The position numbers were made by a program, and so were the translations under genes. The notes under the pieces are model-generated. The model was not told the DNA's origin and ran no database searches. It saw only the letters and a list, made by a program, of their open reading frames with translations. Below are positions 26,790 through 35,095 of a stretch of 64,000 nt of DNA, in pieces. The DNA lies in assembly GCA_019359275.1 (NCBI GenBank), contig JAHHHP010000009.1:38334-102333 (forward strand). The letters are read 5' to 3'. The DNA is from Myxacorys chilensis ATA2-1-KO14. GTDB lineage: Bacteria > Cyanobacteriota > Cyanobacteriia > Leptolyngbyales > Leptolyngbyaceae. Each line of letters starts with the position of its first letter. Position 1 is the first letter of the stretch.

Positions 26790-29700
26790 CTATGATGGCG
26801 GGTCTTTTGGTAGGGCTTCGTGGTATTGATCGACTTGTTCAAAGATTTTAGCTTCGGTGGCGTTGGGGAAGTTGTAGATTGTGGCGGGACGATCGCTGTT
26901 TTGGCTTTTTTGTCGAGCGGACTTCTGTTCTTCTAAGTAGGACTGATAAATTTCATAGTTGTAGTATTTGCAGTTCTCTTGGATGGCGAGGATGGTGCGA
27001 TGAGCATCTTGACCTGAATCGGATTGGATTAAGGTTAGGAGATGAGGGAGATGTTGAGCGATCGAGTTTGTGTATTTCTTCGCGATCCCGCCTAACGCAG
27101 CTGCCGCAATCCTACGCACATCGGAATCGGAATGTTCCACGAGTTGCAGTAATGCAGGAATTGCCTGTTCGCTGCTTATGTTGCCTAACGCATTTATCGC
27201 ACTCGAACGCACAAAGGAATCGGCATCTTCCACGAGTTGCAGTAATGCAGGAATTGTCTGTTTGCTGCCTACCTTGCCTAACGCCTCTGCCGCCCTCCAA
27301 CGCACAAAGGACTCGGCATCTTCCACGAGTTTCAGTAATGCAGGAATTGCCTGTTCGCTGCCTACCTTGCCTAATGCCTCTGCCGCCCTCCAACGCACAA
27401 AGGAATCGGCATCTTCCACAAGTTTCAGTAATGCAGGAATTGCCTGTTCGCTGCCTACCTTGCCTAATGCCTCTGCCGCACTCATACGCACAAAGGAATC
27501 GGCATCTTCCACGAGTTGCAGTAATGCAGGAATTGCCTGTTCGCTGCCTACCTTGCCTAACGCCTCTGCCGCACTCATACGCACAAAGGACTCGGCATCT
27601 TCCACGAGTTTCAGTAATGCAGGAATTGCCTGTTCGCTGCTTATGTTGCCTAACGCATTTATCGCACTCCAACGCACAGCGGAATCGGAATGTTCCACGA
27701 GTTGCAGTAATGCATGAATGGCCTGTTCGCTGCCTACCTTGCCTAACGCCTCTGCCGCACTCCTACGCACAGCGGAATCGGCATCTTCCACGAGTTGCAG
27801 TAATGCAGGAATGGCCTGTTCGCTGCCTACCTTGCCTAACGCCTCTGCCGCCCTCCCACGCACATAGAAATTGGCATCTTCCACGAGTTGCAGTAATGCA
27901 GGAATGGCCTGTTCGCTGCCTACCTTGCCTAACGCCTCTGCCGCACTCCTACGCACATAGAAATTGGCATCTTCCACGAGTTGCAGTAATGCAGGAATGG
28001 CCTGTTCGCTGCCTACCTTGCCTAACGCCTCTGCCGCACTCATACGCACAGCGGAATCGGCATCTTCCACGAGTTGCAGTAATGCAGGAATGGCCTGTTC
28101 GCTGCCTACCTTGCCTAACGCCTCTGCCGCCCTCATACGCACATCGGAATCGGAATGTTCCACGAGTTGCAGTAATGCATGAATGGCCTGTTCGCTGCCT
28201 ACCTTGCCTAACGCCTCTGCCGCACTCCTACGCACATAGAAATTGGCATCTTCCACGAGTTGCAGTAATGCATGAATGGCCTGTTCGCTGCCTACCTTGC
28301 CTAACGCCTCTGCCGTCCTCATACGCACAGCGGAATCGGAATCTTCCACGAATTGCAGCAAGCTCTCAATGCTACAGTCCGATCGCGTCTCTCCCAGAAG
28401 CTTAATCTTTAACCAATTCGTCACGTTCAAAGCATTGACCAGTCCGACAGTCTGCTCCTGAAACTCCCGCTTCACTTCTCCCGCTAGTCTTGCTCCCAAT
28501 CTCCAATCCACCTCCAACGCCAGCTTCACAACTCGAACCGTCTGCGTCTCATCCTCTACTAATGCCAACATCAACGCCACAGGCTCTGTCCACTTCAGAT
28601 AATTTAAAAAATCCCGCTTTAGTAACTCATCCTCTTGCCCAGCAACTCCATTCAGCAAAGACTCCGCCGCGTAATATTCCTGAATCAATTGATGCCGAAA
28701 CTCTAGCTCCTCAGGGTTCGTTCCTGCCTGAATCAAATGATGCTTCTGCAAATCCCGCAGACACTTCCGCGCAAAGTCTTCTGCATACGCCACTTTCCCA
28801 TTCAGAAATTGCGCGATCGCTCTCACCGCCTCTTCTTTCCCAATCGCAACCCGAATCTCCGTCGGCTTTTCCCCCTGCATCATCACCCACGCCAACTGTT
28901 GCAGCACAGGCTTCCACCAACCGCGATCGCTCTCAATCCGCACATCCTCTTTCAAATACCGCTCATAGCCTTGGGTAAACTCCCGAAACACCATCCCCAA
29001 ATTCTCTGGAATCGTGCCCGTCTGCTGAAACAATCCACACAGCATCCACAACAACAACGGTGTTTGTCCAAACTCTCGCAATCGCTCTTTCAATTGCCGC
29101 AGCATCTGTTCTGCTTGTTCTAGCGACAAATACGCTTGAACAAACGCTTGCATCTGCGCTTCCGTCAGCGGCTGCATTTCTAATTTCTTTTCAATGCCGA
29201 GATCTCCCCCAAGGCTCAAATCCCGCGTGGTGAAGATCATCGGCAGTTTGGGATGATTGCGGCGAAAGGCTGAAAGCTGCGATCGTGCTTCCTCTGACGG
29301 CAATTCATTCACCCCATCAAATAGGAGCAGAGATCGAGACAGTACCGCTTCAAATTGGTCAGCCGATAGCCCGTGACGAGTCAACGAATTGAGAATTAAT
29401 TGTTCGATCGAGCTTTGCCAGTAACGCAATTCCACCAACACTGGGATTCGCCATTCTTCCTCCCCTCTCCCAAGCTTAGGAGAAGGGCTGGGGGTAAGGG
29501 CTGCCTCCGCCTCTTCCAGCATCAACCGTGCTAACGCCGTAGACTTTCCTGAACCTGGTCGCCCAACGAGCAAAACGTGCTGGTCTGCATACTGGCGAAT
29601 CCCTTCGAGAACTGGGAATCGTTCAACCTTTTCTTCGTTCTGCTGTTCTCGCTCCTCCCGCTTCACCGTCTGCACCATCAAGCCAAAGTCAAACGGGGCA

Positions 29701-29816
29701 GACTGTTTTGCTCTAATATTTTCTCTGCCCTGAGCGTCTGTCGGCGTGTAGGGTTCTGACGACTTTTTATAAGTCGTCGCGATCGACTGAAGATAGGACT
29801 GAAACTGAGAAAACAT
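26790..29816 (-). CDS. NACHT NTPase with C-terminal HEAT repeats
   Basis: A 1008-residue STAND-type NTPase. An N-terminal region of about 75 residues precedes the NACHT domain: Walker A GRPGSGKST (85-93), Walker B SRSLLLFDGVNELPSE (about 161-176) and the sensor IFTTRD. Winged-helix-like regions follow to about 470. Residues 482-915 are 14 near-identical 31-residue HEAT/PBS-lyase-like repeats (AIPALLQLVEDADSxVRxSA type). The C-terminus carries YNFPNATEAKIFEQVDQY, shared with the small protein downstream. A dispersed repeat is inserted in frame at about 106-121. Bacterial NACHT proteins are known anti-phage sensors; no recognisable effector is fused here, so an effector in trans (the toxin?) is possible. 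The gene begins a four-gene same-strand block. Confidence 0.92.
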   Translation of the reverse strand: MFSQFQSYLQSIATTYKKSSEPYTPTDAQGRENIRAKQSAPFDFGLMVQTVKREEREQQNEEKVERFPVLEGIRQYADQHVLLVGRPGSGKSTALARLMLEEAEAALTPSPSPKLGRGEEEWRIPVLVELRYWQSSIEQLILNSLTRHGLSADQFEAVLSRSLLLFDGVNELPSEEARSQLSAFRRNHPKLPMIFTTRDLSLGGDLGIEKKLEMQPLTEAQMQAFVQAYLSLEQAEQMLRQLKERLREFGQTPLLLWMLCGLFQQTGTIPENLGMVFREFTQGYERYLKEDVRIESDRGWWKPVLQQLAWVMMQGEKPTEIRVAIGKEEAVRAIAQFLNGKVAYAEDFARKCLRDLQKHHLIQAGTNPEELEFRHQLIQEYYAAESLLNGVAGQEDELLKRDFLNYLKWTEPVALMLALVEDETQTVRVVKLALEVDWRLGARLAGEVKREFQEQTVGLVNALNVTNWLKIKLLGETRSDCSIESLLQFVEDSDSAVRMRTAEALGKVGSEQAIHALLQLVEDANFYVRRSAAEALGKVGSEQAIHALLQLVEHSDSDVRMRAAEALGKVGSEQAIPALLQLVEDADSAVRMSAAEALGKVGSEQAIPALLQLVEDANFYVRRSAAEALGKVGSEQAIPALLQLVEDANFYVRGRAAEALGKVGSEQAIPALLQLVEDADSAVRRSAAEALGKVGSEQAIHALLQLVEHSDSAVRWSAINALGNISSEQAIPALLKLVEDAESFVRMSAAEALGKVGSEQAIPALLQLVEDADSFVRMSAAEALGKVGSEQAIPALLKLVEDADSFVRWRAAEALGKVGSEQAIPALLKLVEDAESFVRWRAAEALGKVGSKQTIPALLQLVEDADSFVRSSAINALGNISSEQAIPALLQLVEHSDSDVRRIAAAALGGIAKKYTNSIAQHLPHLLTLIQSDSGQDAHRTILAIQENCKYYNYEIYQSYLEEQKSARQKSQNSDRPATIYNFPNATEAKIFEQVDQYHEALPKDPPS
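27072..28373. repeat. 93-bp tandem repeats coding HEAT units (14 copies)
   Basis: Fourteen consecutive 93-base units inside the NACHT gene, each coding 31 residues. They are very similar at the DNA level (for example GCCTGTTCGCTGCCTACC recurs in most). Differences are concentrated at a few sites and look like shuffled blocks: DADSFVR, DANFYVR and HSDSDVR after LVE; AAEAL or AINAL; KVGSEQ or NISSEQ. That pattern points to recent expansion with recombination between units. Confidence 0.95.
29459..29500. repeat. Dispersed repeat inserted in the NACHT gene
   Basis: A GC-rich element of the CCTCTCCC...GGAGAAGGGCTGGGGGTAAGG type, an imperfect hairpin centred on AAGCTTAGG. On the coding strand it adds the peptide LTPSPSPKLGRGE between the Walker A helix and the next NACHT strand. 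That peptide is typical of such repeats when read through in cyanobacteria. The insertion keeps the frame. Confidence 0.7.
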
Positions 29817-29939
29817 CGATCGGGCAATGGTAGAACGGGCTTGTTCCCCATACTATGCGATCGTAGGGTGTCTCACCCCCTCGACAATACACCAGAAGCA
29901 AGGTTATCTAAGTAAAGACTACCTTTGTGTGTAATATAT

Positions 29940-30434
29940 ATGACATTAAACCGAGTCAGTGCCACTTTAAGCCCAGAAGATCGTCAAGCCGTCATGGGCG
30001 CGATCGACACGATCAAACAAGCCATGCCGTTTCTGGTGCATTTGAGCGCAGAAGAACGCAAAACCTCACCGAAAGTTGGCGACCGTAGCCGAGGCTTTAT
30101 GCTCAATTGCTTAACTGCCGCACAGCAACATTCAGATTGTCTGCCGCGATCGTTTGATGTGCAAGAAATGTACAAAGATGTGAAGTTGATAGAGGAACTC
30201 TATCCAGTACTAATTGCACTCAATGAACTGCAAAGCTTGGTCGATGACACCTTTTTTGCTGCCCAAGGTGAGGCGTACACAGCCGCTCTGAAGGTTTACG
30301 ACGCCGTTAAAGCTCATGACGATCTGCCAGGGATGAAGATTGTTGTGGAGCAACTCAGGCAACAGTTTGCCCGTCGTAGTAAGAGAGATACAGCGGAGTC
30401 CAATTCAGAATCCATCCCTGTTGAGGCTTCTTGA
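29940..30434 (+). CDS. Conserved hypothetical protein, helical, cyanobacterial type
   Basis: A 164-residue cytoplasmic protein I cannot assign. It is mostly helical and reads MTLNRVSATLSPEDRQAVMG at the start, with DTIKQAMPFLVHLSAEERK, KVGDRSRGFMLNCLTAAQQH, then a second helical half (ELYPVLIALNELQSLVDDTF). There are no membrane segments and no catalytic motif that I know; the tail is polar. A TTG at 29925 would add five residues, but the ATG at 29940 is the natural start. It is divergent from the NACHT gene, with a 123-base gap between the two starts, and ends in a clear terminator. The layout suggests it could share regulation with the NACHT block. That is inference. Confidence 0.75.
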   Translation: MTLNRVSATLSPEDRQAVMGAIDTIKQAMPFLVHLSAEERKTSPKVGDRSRGFMLNCLTAAQQHSDCLPRSFDVQEMYKDVKLIEELYPVLIALNELQSLVDDTFFAAQGEAYTAALKVYDAVKAHDDLPGMKIVVEQLRQQFARRSKRDTAESNSESIPVEAS

Positions 30435-30488
30435 TCACTCGCGATCGGAGAGCCTTCCTCTAAACTGCTTCAATTCATTGGGTGACAC

Positions 30489-30523
30489 AACGTTTCTATC
30501 TCAAGATAGGAACGTTTCTTTTT
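30489..30523 (+). terminator. Rho-independent terminator
   Basis: AACGTTTCTATCT and its near-complement AGATAGGAACGTT form a stem with a two- to four-base loop, followed by TCTTTTT. It lies 55 bases after the stop of the 164-residue protein gene. Confidence 0.8.
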
Positions 30524-30599
30524 GGTGAAGCAACAGTTCTTCTAAACAATAGAATGTACCCATCAGCAACAAGCCTGATTTCATGGACACAACAGAACG

Positions 30600-30760
30600 A
30601 TGCATCGGTGTGAAGTAACGGTCTATCAAAGCGAAGCAACTGTCCATCACCGCGAAGCAACTGTCTATCACCGCGAAGCAACTGTCCCATTGACACTAAG
30701 CAACTGTCCATCGTCATCAAGCAAGTGTCTATCACCGCGAAGCAACCATTCATCGTGACC
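30600..30760. repeat. 21-bp tandem repeat array
   Basis: About seven contiguous units of 21 bases with consensus GCGAAGCAACTGTCTATCACC. Central units are nearly identical; outer ones have drifted (GTGAAGTAACGGTCTATCAAA on the left, GCGAAGCAACCATTCATCGTG on the right). There are no spacers, so it is not CRISPR. The minus strand is open through it (heptads of QLLRGDR type within a 99-codon frame from 30795 to 30496), but I do not think that frame is a gene. Confidence 0.85.
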
Positions 30761-31270
30761 AAGGAGCAATGCTTTAGAAAAAGCTTTCTATTCATAGCAA
30801 GGAATCATGCTGTAAGACCTGAGATCTTAAGGACTAACTTTACCGTTTGCTTGGTTAGACAATGCTAGAGCGATGTCGAGATTACAAAGGATTACCCGAA
30901 AATCACAAAGGTATAGTTTATGTAGTGATGATTCGATTGATGATTAGACGATTAGGCAACAATCGGCGAACTCACCAGTCGAAGAATGCTGCAACATCAT
31001 TTATAAACAGTCTCTAAAGCGATCGCTTAGCTCATCTGCTTCCTTTACTTAACTTGCTGCAAAAGCGCAATCGGCTTCTAGACATAGCTCTGCAGAGAGC
31101 ATTTTTCTAGATACAAGAAATGAGGTTGTAACTTTCGTCAGGAACCTTTCATTCATCTGCTAATAGTGGTAAAAATCCGCTTTGAAGATTGCCTCAAAAG
31201 AGAGATTTCGCCACCGATCCGAACTGACAGGATGGTAGGAGTTCATCAATGTTTTTCAGGACTCTTTGAC
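30761..31270. other. Gap with no recognised gene
   Basis: About 500 bases between the 21-bp array and the first exported repeat protein. I see no convincing coding frame, RNA gene or transposon end. The last 150 bases probably hold the promoter and leader of the following gene; the frame of that gene is open upstream to 31166 but lacks a plausible start there. Confidence 0.4.
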
Positions 31271-31930
31271 ATGAAACTATCTTCTTTTATTGGTTTAGCA
31301 TCTGCGATCGCACTTGCTTCCGCTGCTCTAGCAACGCCCTCCAACGCGCAGTCCCCAACTCAGCAAAATCAGCAAAATACCCAGAGTGCAACGCAGGATG
31401 CCAAGGTAGTTGGAGACCTCAACGAAATTACCCAGAGCATTTCGCAGGTCAATGATCAGATTCAAACAGGACAACCAGGGCAACCGGGCGGAACCCAAGA
31501 CAATCTTCAAACCGCAGAACAAACGGCTGAAGTGATTGGCAAACTCAATCTAGTTCAGCAAAAGATTGACCAAGTGAACTCGCAGCTACAAAAGAATCCC
31601 AGAGACGCCAATACTTATCCCAGAAACGGCAATAATAGAAGCGGCGCGAACAATCAGCAAAACTTCCAAGATGCTCGACAAAATGCGATCGTAGTTGGCG
31701 AACTGAACCAAGTGAAGCAAGAAATTGCGCAGGTCAACGAGCAATTGCAGAAAAGACAACAACGGCAGCAACGTCGAGCCGAAAATCGAGGCGGAGCCAA
31801 TAACCAAGGTGGAGCCAACACTCAAGATAACTACCAGAATGCTCAGCAAGATGCAGTGGTCGTTGGGAAGCTGAACCGAGTTGAGCAGAAACTTCAGCAG
31901 CTTAATCTACAACTCCAGAAGACCAGATAA
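31271..31930 (+). CDS. Exported Q/N-rich repeat protein
   Basis: A 219-residue protein with a clear Sec signal peptide (MKLSSFIGLASAIALASAAL, cleavage probably after SNA). The mature part has four repeats of about 45 residues, each with a core like QNxQxAxQxAxVVGxLNxVxQxIxQVNxQLQK, separated by Gly/Asn/Pro-rich linkers. The core has heptad-like spacing and may form coiled coils or a repeated helical fold; the richness in Gln and Asn is striking. I know no family name. It is followed by two more small exported proteins on the same strand. A surface or matrix role is possible but not shown. The ATG at 31271 is chosen because it begins the signal peptide. Confidence 0.78.
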   Translation: MKLSSFIGLASAIALASAALATPSNAQSPTQQNQQNTQSATQDAKVVGDLNEITQSISQVNDQIQTGQPGQPGGTQDNLQTAEQTAEVIGKLNLVQQKIDQVNSQLQKNPRDANTYPRNGNNRSGANNQQNFQDARQNAIVVGELNQVKQEIAQVNEQLQKRQQRQQRRAENRGGANNQGGANTQDNYQNAQQDAVVVGKLNRVEQKLQQLNLQLQKTR

Positions 31931-32084
31931 CTAAATAACAGTGTTGCTTCCTTCACTTATTGTGTGAGCAGGAATCAGCATTAGTCTGAAGAATCTACTA
32001 ACGTTAGAGATCTTGCATCTATAGCGTTAGTAGATTCGCTAACCCACGATAGTCAACAAAATACAATCACCAGAAGGTACAAAA

Positions 32085-32480
32085 ATGTTGCGTTTCTACA
32101 AGCTCTTGCCTATTACTGTGTTTGGCATTGCGACTCTGGCAATTCCAGTGGAAGGCATTACCGCGCAACTTAACCAAAACGTTGAGCAAAACGTAGTGAA
32201 TAGTGGTGATAAAAATAGAATCCAGCAGAGAGTCAAGTTTTGTAAGAAGCTAGATCGGAACTCAGAAGCTTTAGACGCGCAAATTAATCAAAGCGCGATT
32301 CAAAACGCAACGGCGATCGGGGAAAAGAATAAAATTCAGCAAAGAATCAAATTTTGTTGCAAACCGGGTGCAGAAGCGGTAGAAGCGCAACTACAGCAGC
32401 TACAGATTGCTGAACAAAATGCATCTGCGATCGGGGATAGAAATAAAATTCGACAAAGAATTGATTTGTGCCAAATGTAG
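32085..32480 (+). CDS. Exported protein with curlin-like repeats
   Basis: A 131-residue protein with a signal peptide (MLRFYKLLPITVFGIATLAI). It has three copies of a unit resembling Q-x-x-x-QNxxxxG(D/E)(K/R)N(K/R)I(Q/R)QR(V/I)xxC: QNVVNSGDKNRIQQRVKFC, QNATAIGEKNKIQQRIKFC and QNASAIGDRNKIRQRIDLC. The Gln-Asn-Gly-Asn-Gln spacing recalls curlin repeats (S-x5-Q-x-G-x2-N-x-A-x3-Q), which form amyloid beta-solenoids. Each repeat ends in a cysteine, which curlin lacks. No csg assembly genes are nearby. The likeness is by eye; a beta-solenoid fold is inference. Confidence 0.72.
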   Translation: MLRFYKLLPITVFGIATLAIPVEGITAQLNQNVEQNVVNSGDKNRIQQRVKFCKKLDRNSEALDAQINQSAIQNATAIGEKNKIQQRIKFCCKPGAEAVEAQLQQLQIAEQNASAIGDRNKIRQRIDLCQM

Positions 32481-32542
32481 CTTGTACATGAGTTCACAGA
32501 AATGTTTTGATCAAATATCTTAATCAAGTGGCGTGCAAAGCG

Positions 32543-32998
32543 ATGAACACGGAAACGTTGGTTTGTTCTATGGTTTGGATTGCAACATCAGCGACTACTA
32601 GCACTGCGATCGCAGGTACTTTAACTCAGATCAATCAAACAAGCACCTCCACGCAGCAGAGTACTGATTCCTCTCAAAATCAAACCACCACGATTAATCT
32701 TGACTCTACCGAACTGAAGACGCCTTGCATTCTAGAAGTGAGCGCTACAGCAAATACCGAATTAAGTGGGACGATCACTGTTAACGGCAAGATCATTCGA
32801 CAGTTTAGGAAGCAGGGAGCGACGCTCAATCTATCGCCCTACCTTTCTAGAGGGAAACAAACGATCAAAATTCTAGGACGCTATGCCCCTGCTCAGTCCT
32901 CTGTCCAGGTACAGTTTACAGGTCTTGGCACTCAAATCAGTCAGCAAACTGGAGGCAATGGTGTACTGACACAAACCCTCGTAATCAATGTCATCTAG
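32543..32998 (+). CDS. Exported protein of unknown function
   Basis: A 151-residue protein with a signal-peptide-like start (MNTETLVCSMVWIATSATTS, cleavage probably after AIA). A Ser/Thr/Gln-rich linker follows, then a beta-rich domain: CILEVSATANTELSGTITVNGK, ATLNLSPYLSRGKQTIKILGRY, SVQVQFTGLGTQISQQTGGNG and LTQTLVINVI. The domain looks like a carbohydrate-binding or Ig-type beta sandwich, but I cannot name it. A TTG at 32507 would lengthen the frame and spoil the signal peptide. Third of three small exported proteins in a row; its 3' end overlaps the convergent rhomboid gene by 8 bases. Confidence 0.75.
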   Translation: MNTETLVCSMVWIATSATTSTAIAGTLTQINQTSTSTQQSTDSSQNQTTTINLDSTELKTPCILEVSATANTELSGTITVNGKIIRQFRKQGATLNLSPYLSRGKQTIKILGRYAPAQSSVQVQFTGLGTQISQQTGGNGVLTQTLVINVI

Positions 32999-33596
32999 CA
33001 TCAAAACCCTTTAAAGCCATTTCTAGCCATTGGGTTAATTCGGGCAGATAGCGAGCTGTGAGAACGCCACTAACAAACCCAAACAAATGCCCCTGCCACG
33101 ATATTCCACGTCGCGTGGGCAAAACACCCCAAATGAGCGGGCCATAAAGCAAAACAACAATCAGTGAAATGGCCGCCGACAACAAATCTTGTTCAAAATA
33201 GCTCCGCGACAGCAGGAATCCAAAGTAGCCAAAAACAACGCCACTCGCGCCCACGTGTAGCGTGTTGCGTCCGGCAAACAGCCAAACCCCTAACCCGCTC
33301 AACACCCAAGGAACGGCAGTTGCGATCGCAAACTCCTCAATGCCTCTAACTATCACAAACCAACCCAAAACCACAAACGGAACAGTATTCGCTGTTAAAT
33401 GGTTCCAAGTGCCGTGCAGCAACGGTGCAAACAAAATCCCGCGCAGCCCAGTTTGGTTCCGGGGACGAATCCCTAGAAGATTTAAACGATTTTGCAGCAG
33501 CAGTTGATCAAAAATCTCTAGTCCCCACATCAGAGCGATGAGGCTGCCGAGAATTTTGGCTTGGGTTTGAAAGTCGTTGGTAAGAATAGACTGCAT
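32991..33596 (-). CDS. Rhomboid family intramembrane serine protease
   Basis: A 201-residue membrane protein with about six hydrophobic segments. The catalytic dyad is visible: Ser118 in HVGASGVVFGYFGFLL and His170 in WQGHLFGFVSG. The conserved His66 and Asn70 are in TWNHLTANTVPFV on the second segment. Rhomboids cut within or next to membrane helices of other proteins; substrates are unknown here. The motif pattern and small size are as expected for bacterial rhomboids. It is convergent with the exported-protein gene and is followed on the same strand, upstream, by a sensor kinase 47 bases away; they may be independent. Confidence 0.92.
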   Translation of the reverse strand: MQSILTNDFQTQAKILGSLIALMWGLEIFDQLLLQNRLNLLGIRPRNQTGLRGILFAPLLHGTWNHLTANTVPFVVLGWFVIVRGIEEFAIATAVPWVLSGLGVWLFAGRNTLHVGASGVVFGYFGFLLSRSYFEQDLLSAAISLIVVLLYGPLIWGVLPTRRGISWQGHLFGFVSGVLTARYLPELTQWLEMALKGFDAR

Positions 33597-33643
33597 TCAG
33601 AGGGTCTCGTTATCTCAAGCGTTGTTGTACTAATTCTCGCTCC

Positions 33644-35095
33644 CTATGGGTTCTCGCTCCCTAGGGGCAAAGCAATCGTAAACGTGCTGCCTTCAGCGAG
33701 TTTAGACTTTATCATAATCGTGCCACCCATTCCTTCAACTAGGGTTTTGACGATCGCAAGTCCCAATCCGTGCCCACCTGTAGAGCGGCTGCGAGCCTCA
33801 TCCACGCGGTAGAATCGCTCAAAAATTCGGCTTTGATCCAGCAAGGGAATGCCAATGCCGCGATCGCGCACCTGAATGGTCGCCTGTCGCTCGGTATGCT
33901 GCAACTCCAACACTACGTCTTGGTCTGGAGTCGAGTACTTCACCGCATTGTCAATCAGATTGAGCAACACTTGTTTTAAGCGATCGCGATTCGCAATGGC
34001 GCTAACATCCTTTGGAGCAGTAATCAGAATAGAGCGGTTGCTGAATCTTTCTGCCATACTTGCCACTTCTTGGAGCAATTCTCGGAGCGGCACGCTCTCC
34101 AACTGAACGCGAGCATAGCCACTATCGGCCCGCGCCAGATCGAGCAAATCTTGCAGTAACCGAACCGTGCGATCGGCTTCAGAGGCGGCAGTTTCCAACG
34201 CTTCTCGCTGGTAGTCATTCAAGTTTGTACCGCGCCTGAGCAGACTTTGGAGATAGCCGAATACAACCGTTAGCGGAGTGCGTAATTCGTGAGACACATT
34301 ACTAACGAACTCGCGTTGTTGTTCCCACGAGTCAGAGAGCCGAGACAACATCATGTTAAACGTTTGAGCCAGTTCTTTGACCTCACGCGGGGCATGGCTC
34401 AACTGTAATTGCGCTTCCTTCAAATCTTCGGCTGAAATTGCGCCTGCAATTTGGCTCATTTCTTGCAACGGGCGCAGCGCTTGTCGAATCCGAATCGCGA
34501 TCGCAATCATAATCGCGATCATAGCAAGCCCGCACACCAGCGCCAGACCTTGAACTGCAGCCACCAACTGACGGTTTTCCTCAGTAATATCCCGCGCCAG
34601 ATAGACGGTTCCAAGCGGATTTCCATTGATCCTGATCGGTCGTTGGGATAACACTAGGGCGCGATTGCTAACCGGGTAGACCTCAGGCTTGAGTGGCATT
34701 TCCGCGAAGGACATTAATTCAGGTATAGAAATAGAAGCAGTATTCAAGTCATTTGATCGGGCCAGCAGCTTGCCACTGGGACTTTTGACCCAAATCAGTA
34801 AGCCTGGAACAGAGACATTATCGATCGTTTTTTGCAGTCCCGCTTCGAGGGGCAACATTTCGCTGTAGATCTGCACATCTCGCGGAAACCGATCGGCAAT
34901 ATAGTCAACGCTTTGCAAGTGAGTTGTAATCAGAATTTGCTGCATCTTCCAGCTTGTCCAGAGAGCCACGCTCCCTAACCCTAGAATCAATGGCGCAGCG
35001 ACTTCTAACGTCAGACGAAATTGTAGCGAAGACGGATCTAGATGCCCTTGCTTGAAGTGACGAATTGATTCTCCAAAGCGGTGCATCAGTCTCAT
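33644..35095 (-). CDS. Membrane-bound sensor histidine kinase (HAMP-HisKA-HATPase)
   Basis: A 483-residue kinase. Two membrane helices (about 29-48 and 180-203) enclose an outer sensor domain of about 130 residues. A HAMP domain follows (IRQALRPLQEMSQIAGAIS), then the H-box FVSNVSHELRTPLTVVFGYL with His269, and ATPase boxes NLIDNAVKYS, RDRGIGIP and HGLGLAIVKTLVEGMGG. It is a classical OmpR/PhoR-type sensor. No regulator is adjacent; the OmpR-type regulator at 39174-39848, same strand and 4 kb upstream, is the nearest candidate partner. The signal is unknown. Confidence 0.93.
   Translation of the reverse strand: MRLMHRFGESIRHFKQGHLDPSSLQFRLTLEVAAPLILGLGSVALWTSWKMQQILITTHLQSVDYIADRFPRDVQIYSEMLPLEAGLQKTIDNVSVPGLLIWVKSPSGKLLARSNDLNTASISIPELMSFAEMPLKPEVYPVSNRALVLSQRPIRINGNPLGTVYLARDITEENRQLVAAVQGLALVCGLAMIAIMIAIAIRIRQALRPLQEMSQIAGAISAEDLKEAQLQLSHAPREVKELAQTFNMMLSRLSDSWEQQREFVSNVSHELRTPLTVVFGYLQSLLRRGTNLNDYQREALETAASEADRTVRLLQDLLDLARADSGYARVQLESVPLRELLQEVASMAERFSNRSILITAPKDVSAIANRDRLKQVLLNLIDNAVKYSTPDQDVVLELQHTERQATIQVRDRGIGIPLLDQSRIFERFYRVDEARSRSTGGHGLGLAIVKTLVEGMGGTIMIKSKLAEGSTFTIALPLGSENP

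Noticed and set aside
27072..28373. Regular repeats that could be mistaken for a CRISPR array
   Set aside because: Units are contiguous 93-base in-frame repeats coding HEAT motifs; there are no unique spacers and no cas genes.
26879..28405. A long plus-strand open frame of 508 codons across the HEAT region
   Set aside because: It is the antisense of the repeat-coding strand; its openness follows from the repeated codons, and its protein is a low-complexity Cys/Leu/Pro repeat.
29459..29500. The LTPSPSPKLGRGE stretch as a functional linker of the NACHT family
   Set aside because: It matches a dispersed DNA repeat read in frame, so it is better explained as an insertion.
30600..30760. Short-repeat array considered as CRISPR
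   Set aside because: Units of 21 bases follow each other directly, without spacers.
30496..30795. Minus-strand 99-codon frame with QLLRGD heptads
   Set aside because: It exists because the 21-bp unit is a multiple of three; there is no clear ribosome site and it overlaps a terminator.
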